DNA of 64,000 nucleotides from Phialophora verrucosa. Lineage: Eukaryota; Ascomycota; Eurotiomycetes; Chaetothyriales; Herpotrichiellaceae. Below, in pieces: positions 43,950 to 55,228 of this stretch. Positions within the stretch are counted from its first letter, which is position 1; each line of letters begins with the position of its first letter. Below the pieces are notes generated by a model, which was not told where the DNA came from, searched no databases, and saw only the letters and a list, made by a program, of their open reading frames with translations. The DNA lies in assembly GCA_002099365.1 (NCBI GenBank), contig MSED01000001.1:1984001-2048000 (forward strand), read 5' to 3'. The position numbers were made by a program, and so were the translations under genes.

Positions 43950-45116
43950 TCATCGGCCGTTCACCATTGTGAGCTGAAAATCTTGTCAGAAGAGTTCATC
44001 TCGAGTCTAGACCTGCAACCGCCTTTGCAAGGCGGGTACGGGATGACCACACATATACCATGACACAGTGTAAATATGTGTTTTTCAATGCCTTTTAGGA
44101 TTCGGTGCTCGTTCGGCCGCCATGCTATATTTCTTGTTCCCCTCCAAGCATTGAAGACACTTGGTCCAGCTGGTTTGAATATTCCACTCGGGTTGAGCGG
44201 CTGTCGGGGATGGACACTGAAGTGCAGTGAATAGCACGAGGGCGCAGGTGTGTAAATCTAAGAACAAATCATCGCGTAAATAAAATATTTATCTCTCTTC
44301 GCTTGCGCAATGCAGTTGTGTCGTCAGGGCAGGGGGACAACTGTACGCACAATATATGTTGAACTCTGCGGGAAAGATTGCGGGGGGCAAGGTGCTAGCG
44401 ACCTCATAGCGACTACATAGACAGAAACTCAGCGCAACTGGAATTGTAACCAATTCTTCTGCTGCATTCGTGGTAGCGTAGATGAGCAGGGTCAGGCTAA
44501 TAACAAATTCCTAGTACATAACAGCAAAATGTACTGTACCTGTAGGGAGATATCAGCAAGGAGTCGTTCGCAGGGGAGACGACGGCTTCCACCCACCGGC
44601 CGACGCTCAACCAGTCGCGAGTGTCAGTTGCCATCGTAGCATGCAAGCACATCGACTAGGAGAACGTCGGGTCAACCGGCAGGCGATGCGATGCCACAAA
44701 AACAGCCGATGCTTGTGAGGGGAATGACCGGACCGGACATAATACTGAAGCAGGAATATCCGGAGCTTTTTCACAGGCGCATCGGGCTTACTACTTTAGG
44801 CACCTATTCCCTACATTCTGTGGGGCCCGACCCCCCGGTGTTTATCGGGCGTATTGTTGCAGAAACCCTAGTCCATCGACACGGTCGGACAGGCGCAATG
44901 CGCCAAAAAAAGAAGTCCCTAGGTTGGAGTGTCCTGTCCGTACGCAACTTGGATGCTACTATTAGTATATTAAGGAAAACCTCGACGTGGGTGCGGTGAA
45001 AGCTGGGCAGCAAGTCCGGTAGTACCAGCTTTGACACCGTTCCAAAAGTCCTCCTTCTTGGTCATTCGTGGCCTCAAACAACGACGACGACGACCAGACT
45101 CATCACACATAACAAG

Positions 45117-46502
45117 ATGAGGACCAGTCAGCCACGGCGTCTCAAACTCGCCTTGATTGGCCTGGGCCGCCTGGGTGTCATTCGTGCCCGCATCCTCGCT
45201 TTCCAACAACCTCAAATCGACTTCGTTGCTGCATGCGACACCAAGCCCGGTGCCGACAAGTGGACGGCGACCAATCTTCCAGCTTCTGTCAAATTTTTCG
45301 CTGATCCCGAGGAATGCATGAGGAACAGCGGTGCGGAAGCGGTGCTTATTTCCACCGCGACGGCCACACACGCGCCCCTGATCTGTCTAGGTCTTGATTT
45401 GGGCCTAGTAAGTACTAATCAATCTTGCCAGCGTGGTTTTTAGAGACGCCCGGCCTGGAAGTAGATGGAGAAAGCTGACCGTATTGCCTGCCAGCACGTT
45501 ATGTGCGAGAAGCCCATCTCGGTCGATGTCATCACGACCCAGGAAGTCGTCGCCAAGGCGGCTTCCAAGCCTCATTTGAAATTCCTGGTGCCTTTCTCTC
45601 GACGCTGTGAGTGACAAAGATACATTTTTGTTTGTCGGCGGTTCCCGCATGTCTGACCGGCGTTATTACCAGACGATGATTCGTACCGGGCAGCTAAACT
45701 CATGGTCGAAAATGGCTCGCTCGGCGACATACACGCTGTCGAGACCGCCTGCATCGACCAGCAGGACCCTACCGGTAGGTAAGTTTTCCCCTCGGGGGGA
45801 TAGCGTGTCTGACGGCCTCACAGGTTTCTTTGTCACCTTCTCGGAGCAGTCAGGAGGGATTTTCGTTGACATGGGTATCCACGACGTGCGTCACCGTTTT
45901 TTCCCTCCCTTCCATCGCTGACGAGTCAACAGATTGACATTGGTCGATACTTTATGGATGTCAAAGCGGGTCTCAGCAACCCCAAACGACAAGTCAATCG
46001 AGTAGTCGCCATGGGGCAGCAGGCAGTCTATGGCGAACTCGCCAAGTATGGTGACGCCGACAACGGATGGGGGATCGTCGAGTTTGCTAACGGCAAGATC
46101 CTGACCACTCACTTGGGTCGGACTCTTACCAACGGCTACGAGGGTGCAACGCGAGTGTGCGGAACCAAGGCTCACTCGGTCATCGGAGGCAACTCGACGA
46201 TAAACCGCGTCGAGATCCGTGATGCGCACGGCGTGCGGACGGCCACTACCCCTGACGCCTTTACTCTGTATGACCGATCGTTCATCAACGACCTCGAAGA
46301 ATTTGCCGGTGCAATTCTCCACAACGGCCCCCTGAGCTGTACGCCCGACGATGCCTTCGAGGCGGCCAAGATTGTCACCGCTCTGCAGCACTCCTTCCGC
46401 ACCCGCCTGCCTGTCTATTTCGACGAGGATGGCCTGCCTATCATGGAGACTGCTGAGGGCCAGACGAATGGTCATGTCAATGGCCACGTCAACGGCCACT
46501 GA
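45117..46502 (+). CDS. Gfo/Idh/MocA family NAD(P)-dependent oxidoreductase
   Basis: Five exons, 45117-45407, 45495-45606, 45673-45774, 45824-45885 and 45933-46502, all in phase; 378 residues. The Rossmann motif GLGRLG is near residue 16; the family signature EKP (HVMCEKPIS) begins exon 2; FSEQSGGIFVDMGIHDIDIGRY contributes the active-site region after two splices. Relatives include myo-inositol 2-dehydrogenases and other sugar dehydrogenases, so a polyol or sugar substrate is likely. The protein ends in tandem NGHV repeats. It is convergent with a xylanolytic-type regulator, and an MFS sugar/inositol-type transporter occurs 16 kb away; a link is speculative. Confidence 0.92.
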
Positions 46503-46757
46503 GCTGCGTGACGGGGACGGTTTATGAGAACGGCAACTTTGGGATTTGATCTGGACTGGATAAACTGTTTTGGCCATACCGCGTTGGAAAACACGAAGAT
46601 AGATAGAACTCTCTTGGGCCGTTTGAATTTCTAGACCGTTGGCTTGATTGAGATGTTCGACTGCCTTTTCATCACGGCAATCATTTCTGCAAATCCGCCA
46701 CCCTAGCTACGGAAGCTGCTCGGGTCCGCTTGATACTTGCACGATAATTTACCAGAC

Positions 46758-49700
46758 TTAAAGATTTCCATCACCTCCGCATTTGAGTCGGCTCAGGGAC
46801 AGTCGCTGCGTCTTCCCACCAGGCGAACCCGTTATTCCCAAACGGCTGACCCCTTCATTAGGCGTTGAAATTAAAGGTTCTGCATGTGTACTTACATTTA
46901 GCTCGTCCTGGGGAGCACCGAATGTATCCTGCAGCAGCATCGGGTCCCAAAAGTCGTGTAGCTAAAGCATGTCAGCATCAGCCCATGATAATTGAGCTGT
47001 TGAGCTTACAAGATCGTCTGTTGGGTCGGGAGTCGTGAAGGAGAGGGATGCGCTGGGCATTGCCGTTTCTGCAATCCTCCGTTGCTCTGGGGGGTCAACG
47101 ACATGCCCCTGGCTCACTGTTCGATGAGAATCAGCTGTGACATGAGAGCGGCTCGGGCTTGAAGGAAGATGAATAGTGCTGATAGTCGGACGGCTCTGGA
47201 CCGCCCGCTCGATGAGCCTGGTCCGCCAACCAAGCAGCTCGATATCTTCGGTGTCCTCTCTGTCTTCGCTGGTGGTTCGCTGGTCCGGCCCAGCATCCCG
47301 CTCTATACCGGTCTTTTGTGCAGCAGATGCTGTGGCGAGCTTAGACGATGCTCGAGCACGGAGTTTTTGAAGCCACTGCAGATTACGGTGGTACCGGGGC
47401 GTACCACCGCCGTGTTGCACGAGTGAGGTGAACAAACTGACTGCAGCATCAATCTGTTCGAAGGCAAAGATGGCCATAGCATTGCCCGGGTCGCGCAACA
47501 CCAGTGTTCCTAAGCAGAGAGCCGAATTATACACGTGAAACTAGAACAAATGTGAGTTTTACTCGCGTCCAGACGAGGACGAATATTCCCGTACCCAAAA
47601 ATTCCATTGCCTTGTACTAACAGCGGGAAAGCGGGCGTGGATGTCAGCGACAATGGCGAGAATAACCTATACATATCAGAGCATTGCTGCACGCGGTCCT
47701 GCGAGTGTGCTTACTGCGCATCGCTCTACCACCGTCAAAAATGAAGGCATGTACACGGATTGGACCCGATCTTCGATGTCGTCGCAGAGTGCTTTCGCGT
47801 AGTATGGTCGGTGAAGGTTGATGATCGTCTCAGAGATGTTGAGGGCAATATTCATTTGCTATTCGACGTGAGCACAGAGTCGAGGCCGTCAGTGTAGACT
47901 GACTGACTTGAAAGGAAATAGTCATTGATGTCCGCGACGGTTCCGGGGATGCTGCAATCGCCGCCTCGGGTTGAGGATATCGAGAGGGCATTGATAAGAG
48001 CGCTGTCCGACAACGAAGGGAAAATGGAAGGTTGCGTTCAAATTCGCAGCTAGACTGGATTAGTTTACCACATGGTGTAGGTTACGAACGCTTACAGCCT
48101 GAGATCTAACTCCGTCACATGAGAATAAGGTGGTTTTCGCACCTTCATCGCCATGGAGAGAATTCTGAAGACCGGTCAGCTGTGTCGCACGGTCTGAATT
48201 TAAGATACGCACTCAGACGAAAGCTGAGATAGCTCGAAGCGAAGCGTGTAATAGCTCTTTTCCCCATTCAGACTGGGCAGTTCGGAGGGAAATGCAGTGT
48301 CGCAATGCTCAGGGTTGATCGCACATCTGTTTGATTGAGCTCAAGCACAGGGATAGGGGCGGAAGTCATACGGCCGTGAGAAGCAATGCGCCTGGAATAT
48401 ATCCGCCGCATTACACTCCCAGAACACCTTGCGTCGTTCCTCAATGACATCTTGCGGTAGATTCCAACGGGTCCCGTCTCGATGCATTCCCATCTGTGGA
48501 TCCTGTCAGCCACGTCGTTTCACTTCGACACCAGCCCATACCGCTTGAGCCAAACGCATAACCAGACCCCATAGCGGCCAGGCGCTGTCACCGCCTCGAC
48601 CTTCGTCAGACTCCCTAGCCCTATATTCAGCAACGCCTTAAGAGAGCCATACGATTGTACGCACAGATGCATATGTCCCATCAGATGCTGACAAGTCTTA
48701 GTAACAGACCAGCAGCGATGAACTTGGAGCTTACCAGAGTTTGCAGGCCAGCGACCATGTTGTTCGATAGAAAGTTTCCCTTGATCAGAGCCCGCTCTGA
48801 GAGGTGTAGCCAATCATTAGCAGATGGGTCGTGACTGGGCATCTCAATGTTATACATGGTTCCCTGTGCCATGATGATGAAAACCAGCGCAATCTCCTGC
48901 GGGCTCACTGGGGCCGACAAAGCACCTCTATTCGCAAGGGTATAGACTCGATCGAATGTCTTCTCAAACGAAGGCTTGGGAGCCACATCGTGACTGGAAC
49001 TCGTCAGACGCGTCCCTAGATGCTCATCTACAATACTCACTGCCAAGCACAATAACGATAGTACGCCTCGACCAGAGTCCACGCCTCGTCTTTCGGTGGT
49101 AGGTGGGAAAGTAGTTCCCGGGTACTAATGCGACCCGCTGAGGCATTGAAAGGAAAGGCGATGGGGCCGGTAGCGGCAGCCGGCCGACGAGGCTGAGAAG
49201 GGAGTGGAGTCTGGGGAACATCTGGAGATGCAGCACGAGTGATCAATTGCGTGTCCAGCGCTTCTTGCGTTTCCGACTAGGATTGAATTAGCTTGTCCAG
49301 CAGTGACCAATACAAACAACCTACATCTTTCAACCATTCGCTACCGGCGGTCGGACCCAAGTATTTGGATCTACCACCTTCATCCAGCATCAAAGTGCCG
49401 TGAGATCCACTCGGTTCGTCACTGTCCAAGTTCTGCAAGGCGGATTGACTGGACGTGTGAGCTCCGTGCGGACTCCTATAAGAAGGCCCAGATGTTCTGC
49501 GTGCAGGCGACGAAATAGGACCGTGTGAAGGAGGACCCTGGGCAGTGATTGGTTCGAGCGTGCGGCCGAGAAGGGCGAGCTGACTATGGCTATCCTCAGA
49601 GCCTTGGGCTTGTGTTGACTGGACATCATCCATGGTCGGAAGGTTCTGGGCATAGTGGGCAGTGGCAGATGATTGCGGCTGTCGAGCTTGTGCGGCATCC

Positions 49701-50158
49701 TGCTCTTGCCGAGGGTGCTGGTCGCGTTTCCCCCTGTACTACTCATCAGTCCCAGGATAGATCGACCTTGTCACGGCCTACACGAACCGAGACGATGCGG
49801 CGCTGGTCGTGGTCTCGGTGCAGAGTTCTACCCGGTGTCGTCGAATACAATTGGAGCACGGCACTGCGACATCTTAGGTCAGCGTGGCTTTGTGAGCGAT
49901 TTGCGGACAGCATGTACTCACCCCGCCGATCACAGCGCATTTTGAGTCGCCGGCATTCTGCCCGAGAGCCACCGGGCATCAGCCCTAGGACCATGCGCCC
50001 TGTTAAGACTCAGGTATCAACTCACCTGCGCAGCTGAAGCATGGCCGTTGCTTTCGCTGCTTCTTGCGAGGCCTCGGAGCATCGGTTGCTACAACGTCGC
50101 TGCCCGGGCGAGACGTCATCTTGTCCCACGAGGTCGATCGGTCCGGTCTACCGGCCAT
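46758..50158 (-). CDS. Zn2Cys6 transcription factor, xylanolytic-activator type
   Basis: Minus strand. Exons 50158-50026, 49957-49922, 49863-49782 and 49733-49325 are resolved; further exons run to about 46.8-47.0 kb and are not fully modelled. The spliced cluster reads C-AE-C-RRLKMR-C-DRRVP-C-SN-C and a final Cys after eight residues, preceded by CFSC and a basic RPRKKQRKQR stretch. The linker has SKYLGPTAGSEWLKD, and the Fungal_trans region has VEAYYRYCAWQ and RRKVFWECNAADIFQAHCFSRP. The C-terminal part contains FHVYNSALCLGTLVLRDP-like sequence and LHDFWDPMLLQDTFG. It is divergent from an FMO gene over 323 bases and next to a Gfo/Idh dehydrogenase, likely targets. The exact stop is uncertain. 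Confidence 0.82.
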
Positions 50159-50481
50159 CTTGCACGGACAATAAACGGAATAATGATTGGGAGAGACCTC
50201 GGCGATGAGATGAGCAAGGTAACGGAGTATAGGAGCGAAGCAATGGAGGCCGGATGACAATTGCAAGAGGCGATATATCGGGAATGACCGATGATGATAA
50301 AGCCGACATTGACCCGGTCATGTGACATGTCTGAATTTGTCCGATCATCCTCCAGCAATGCCCTCCAGGTCATCGGATTCATTGAGGCATGCTGTACCTT
50401 TGAAAAGGTACGTAGCAGCCTCGCTCAAGATGGAGAACTTTCATCACCTTGATCATATTTGCAAAACTGTCGTTGCCAAAA
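50159..50481. promoter_or_regulatory. Divergent promoter of regulator and FMO
   Basis: 323 bases separate the two starts. The shared promoter suggests that the regulator and the monooxygenase respond together. No known site is recognised, and the cluster palindrome of the neighbouring region is absent. Confidence 0.5.
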
Positions 50482-52504
50482 ATGACTGCTATCACCACTC
50501 TCCCAGTCCGACTGGACGCTGCCGATGTCAAGTCCAAAGTCATCTGCGACCATGTCGAGGTGGAGGTTGATCCAAAGCCTCCCGTCGCCGATAACTTCAT
50601 GTATGATTTCAAGTACAATCATGTTCTCCCCACTTCCGATGTTCTTGGAATCGAGATTCCTACAGATTGTGATGCCCAGAAGGAGGCAGAGAGCATTGTA
50701 GCGCGCCTCTCGGAGGTCATGGGAACGGGTGATGCCCAAGCCTTTACCGATTTGTTCCTTGAGTATGGTGAGTGCCCTCGTCATGCGCAGTCGACTTCAC
50801 AGCAGACTCACTTATGGAGTAGGTGTGTGGCGCGACAAGTTGTCCTTCACCTGGGACCATCGCACCTTCAATTTCCATTCAGCAATCTTGAGGGCGGCCA
50901 CAGACCTTTTCCCTCATACCAAGGCCACTAAATTCAAATTCCTGACGCCCAGTCCCAAAGTTGATCGCCCTTACCCAGACTTTGCCCAGTTGCAATTTGT
51001 TGTGTCCTTCGAGACGGAAGAAGTAGTGGCTTCAGCCCTGATCAACTCTGTCCTCACCAAAGACGGCTGGAGGATTTACACCATGAACACCGTGGCCGAG
51101 AAACTGAAGCAGTTCCCCGAAGTTGGCCCTTATGACGGGCACATGACTGGCACCATCAGCTGGGAGAAACAGAGGGCAATGGATGTGGACACGGCAAATC
51201 CGGAAATTCTGATCATAGGCGGTGGGCAGAAGTAGGTCTCCCCATTCCCGGGCCAAACTTGGCAGGTGCTGACGTTTCAAAGCGGTCTCGCGATGGCTGC
51301 CCGATGCAAGGCACTCGGCATGGACTGCCTGATCATCGAGCGAAGCGACAATGTTGGCGACATCTGGAAGAAGCGGTACGAGTACCTATCGCTCCACTTC
51401 CCTCATTGGCCCGACGACCTGCCTTACTTCGCCTACCCGAAACACTGGCCAACGTTTACTCCAGCTCAGAAGCAGGGGCTGTACCTGGAATGGTATGCTT
51501 CAGCTCTTGAACTCAACGTTTGGACCAAATCCTCGGTCGTAAGCGCCGACCAGGATCTTGACGGTAATTGGACCATCGTCATCAACAAGGAGGGCAAGGA
51601 GACCCGAACACTACACCCCAAGCAGGTTGTCATGGCTACCTCGCTCTGCGGCATGCCTCTGACTCCCGTCATTCCTGGCATGGCCAACTTCATGGGAGTT
51701 ATCCGCCACTCGACTGCCCACGACAGCGCTCGTGATTTTGTCGGCAAGAAGGTCTGCGTGGTTGGCACCTCGTCGTCCGGCTTCGACACGGCTTTCGACT
51801 GCTCCCGTCGTGGCATCGATGTCACGCTCCTCCAGCGCTCACCAACCTACATCATGTCCCTCACACACTCCGTCCCACGCATCCTGGGGAACTACAAGCC
51901 TGATGCCGAGGGTAACCGCCCTGACCTCCAGGAGCAAGACCGCCTCTTCTTTGGCACGCCCGTCGGCCCGGGCGAGGAGCTCGCAAGGCGCAATGCCAAG
52001 GTTCTTGAGGACCTGGACCGCCCACTAATTGAGGCGCTCAATGCTCGCGGCCTGCGAACATGGCGAGGCCAACGTGGTACAGGCAATGCAACTCTGGGTC
52101 AGACGCGCAATGGTGGCTTCTACTTCGATGCAGGTGCTTGCGAACACGTCATCAATGGCAAGATCAAGGTCGAGCAGGGCTACATCGAATCATTTACGGA
52201 GGACAAGGCGATCCTGAACGGCGGCCGTGAACGAGAATTCGACCTGATTGTCTTCGCCACCGGCTTCTCCAACACCATCGATTCTGTTCGTGCTACCTTT
52301 GGCGAGAAGATTGCCAGCAAGTGTGGCCCGATTTGGGGTATCGATGAAGAGGGCGAGTACAAGACAGCCTTCCGGGAGACCGGAGTGCCCAACTTCTGGA
52401 TCATGGTCGGCTTTCTTCCAATGACTCGGTACAATTCGAAGATCCTTGCTCTGCGGTTGAAGGCTTTGAAGGAGGGCGTCGGCCGCGGTCCTTACAAAAG
52501 TTAA
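50482..52504 (+). CDS. Flavin-containing monooxygenase with N-terminal NTF2-like region
   Basis: Three exons, 50482-50767, 50823-51231 and 51283-52504, in phase; 638 residues. The first 215 residues look like an NTF2/SnoaL-like domain (FTDLFLEYGVWRDKL, FSFETEE-like strands), then ILIIGGGQNGLAMAAR forms the FAD site, split by intron 2. VVGTSSSGFD is the NADPH motif and FATGFSNTID the FMO C-terminal motif. The layout matches fungal FMO-like proteins related to plant YUCCA enzymes, which oxygenate nitrogen, sulphur or alpha-keto substrates. Divergent from a xylanolytic-type regulator and followed by a convergent aldo/keto reductase. Substrate unknown. Confidence 0.93.
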
Positions 52505-52922
52505 TGTTGGAATTGGACCTTAGAAATAGAACTTCGCGAGAACTTTGGTAGCTTTTTGTTTAATCCAGACATGATAGAATCATTTCTTCCCTCAGACTTC
52601 ATATCCATCATGTTGCTGAACACATCTCAAGGTGGACGGGTAGGTCCAGGTATCACGATCACCATTCTTCCTGATCTTCGTATGGACATGAGTGCTATTT
52701 ATATCCTGGGTTGGTATAGTGCCGAAGTGTAAAGTTGTAAATTCGGTCAGGGCATTCCAGGCCTACGTATGTAACAATCGATCTAGTTTTCAAGGGAGGG
52801 GCTTCAATCTGGCCTTTGCGCTAGACGGCATGAGCCGTTCTTGTAACGGGAACCAATGCTTTTATCGGGGGCTATCAGAAATCTATCGGTGTCTATGGGA
52901 ACAGATTTCTGCACCAGCGAGC
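52505..52922. other. Intergenic between convergent genes
   Basis: 418 bases between the FMO and aldo/keto reductase stops. Nothing recognised. Confidence 0.55.
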
Positions 52923-54197
52923 TCACTGAGACTTCTTCACAGGACCGTACCAGTCCTCAAAGCCGAGATCGAATCCCCACAGAGGTGTGTTGATACGCTT
53001 CGCCTTGCCTCTGGCAGCGAGACCGTCGAGCTCGGCCAGGTCGTCCTCCGAGAGCGAAATGACCTCTTTGTTGCTGGAAATGCGATTCTCGCTGACTGAC
53101 TTGGGAAGTACAACGACTCCCTTGTTGACATGATAGCTGATGAGCACAGTGGCGGGTGAGACGCCATTCTTGTCAGCAATACGCTGGATGTCGGAATCTG
53201 ACATGATCGGAGCGCCTGTGGTCAATTCAGCCAACCAATTTCCGAAATGCCATAATACTTTGAACTACTCACCCGTGGAGCCCAGGGGCGAATATGCTTC
53301 CATCAAAATGCCCAGGTTGTTGCAATACTCTCTGAGTTCATGCTGAGGAAGAAAAGGGTGCAGCTCGACCTGGTTCACGGCAGGCACCACAATCCACTTC
53401 TTGCGAAGCTCTTCCAAGTACGGGATCGACCAGTTCGCAACGCCAATCGCCTTGACTTTGCCGGACTTGTAGACCTCTTCCATTTGACGCCAGGTCTCAC
53501 TCTGATCCCATGATCTGTCAATTGACCGGGAGCCGTCTGGGTTGACCGGAAGGAGCTCGCTCGTCTCGTTCTGTGTCCGAATTAGCTTCAAAGGGGTGGA
53601 GTGCGTGCCCGGGGAAGGGGCGAGGGGAAGAAGATGCTCTCACGGGAACGAGTCTAACAGGCCAATGTATAAGCTGGTGGGTTTGTTATTAGTCCCGGCC
53701 TTGCTTGCATCATGTTGGACACGACGGAGACCTACGTAGAGATCAAGATAGTCGACACCTAGAGCTTCAAGGCTCTTCTGCAGACCCTCCTTGACATTGG
53801 GCTGGTGCGTGTTCCAGAGCTTGCTGGTGATGAAGATTTCGCTACGAGGCACGCCGCTATCTCTAATACCCTGGCCGACTTCGTTCTCGTTGCCTGGCAA
53901 AGTCGTTGAGCCGGTTGTCAGCACCAGCGGATTGGCTCACCGTAGATTCTGCGTATCGTCAGAGGGAGTCGTTGCAGGGGGGCCAACAGAAGCTCACAGT
54001 GCAGCATCAATGTGACGGTAGCCATCCCTGAGAGCAAAAGCCACTGCTTTTCGAACCTCTCCCGGTCGAGATTGCCAAGTCCCTGTGTACACCGTAAGCA
54101 AAATAGAGCGGCCCGGAGAGCACAGATTCTACTGACCAAGACCAACCGCGGGAATCAGGGCACCAGTGTTGAGTTTGAAATGTGTAGCCGGGGCCAT
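52923..54197 (-). CDS. Aldo/keto reductase
   Basis: Seven exons on the minus strand: 54197-54137, 54082-53998, an 8-base exon 53948-53941, 53893-53736, 53673-53644, 53570-53273 and 53215-52923; phases fit, 310 residues. The catalytic tetrad is visible: Asp and Tyr in HIDAALIYGNE (the Tyr codon lies in the 8-base exon), Lys in TSKLWNT and His in LIHWP. The C-terminal cofactor region has LPKSVSENRI. These (alpha/beta)8-barrel enzymes reduce aldehydes or ketones, often sugars, with NADPH. Convergent with the FMO gene, so possibly part of the same small module. Confidence 0.93.
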
Positions 54198-55228
54198 CGT
54201 CGTCCAGTAGTACCAACTTCTGCCCTCTTAAGACAATGCGAGACACTCCGAGACTGGAGCAAAACGACCAAGGTAAGACTTGCGATGGTCACTTACAAAA
54301 GCTGCACATGAACTGCCAATGCCTCATGGCGCCGTGATTCTTGTGCAAGAGAAGGTCTTTGTAGGCGACACCGGACATGAACCCATTTGAGTGCCCCCTA
54401 TGCATGATGGGAAATATCGGCTGCCCAGTGACTGGAGATATTCGTCCGGGGCACCACGGTCTATACTTGGTTGGTCGAATGTCATACGCCAGAGTAAGCC
54501 CAGTCGGACACTTCAGTATGGCAGGGGATTGGCCATGATTTTCTCCGGCTGTCCTGGAGTTACGTCCGATCCGATGGACATAGTCTACGAAGAGGACCCT
54601 CATATCGAGACACGACGTTCCATAGGGGACGCGGGGCACTTACGATCGGTTGATGCCACGGGCCGTCTCTGCAATGAACGCAGCTCATGCTCATCCAGCA
54701 GACGAAACCAGGAGCATTCGTCCGGATCTGTGCCACGGCCACTGCAATTAGGGGTATAAAGTATAGGCGATGCCCAACGATGCAACCGATACCCTCCCTG
54801 TGTATTCCTCATCGACAAAAAGCACGAGCTCTGAATGCTCTCTACTGTCACTTAGTACGGCTGGTGGCGAAGTGAGCAGCGGTTGGAACTTGATCATACT
54901 CATAAGGTAAGTAGGCAGTGAATCCCGGAAATGGGCCAAGTGCACCTAGCGAACCTCTCGGGGTTTACTTGCCGGTTCTAGGTAGCATTGGGCTTGCTTC
55001 CCCGCCTGGAGTTCGGCCGGGACTGCCCCAGAGCTGCGGGATGAGGGGTTAACTACGTAAGGTAAGTCAGTGTTAGGGCCAAGTAGTCCGCGGGGATGTG
55101 AAGATGCCTCTACTCGTAATGATGGATTTTTCTTCGGATTATGATTGCCTCTTCCTGCTCTTCTTTGCCACCAATTCCTCTTTCATATCGACTCCGTGCG
55201 CCCGCTTCCCACATGCCGTCTGGATGCC
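54198..55228. other. Intergenic between divergent genes
   Basis: 1031 bases between the aldo/keto reductase (minus) and the next regulator (plus). ORFs here are short and without motifs. It must hold both promoters. Confidence 0.5.

Larger units (their letters stand above)
42541..45116. other. Long intergenic region between cluster transporter and Gfo/Idh gene
   Basis: 2576 bases. It holds the transporter promoter with a cluster palindrome and a coding-like relic at 43770-43949. Other ORFs are short. The stretch 44270-45000 has no recognisable content. Confidence 0.5.

Noticed and set aside
44085..44267. 60-codon minus-strand ORF with a hydrophobic start, possible secreted peptide
   Set aside because: The signal-peptide-like start is short and the rest has no cysteine pattern of known small secreted proteins.
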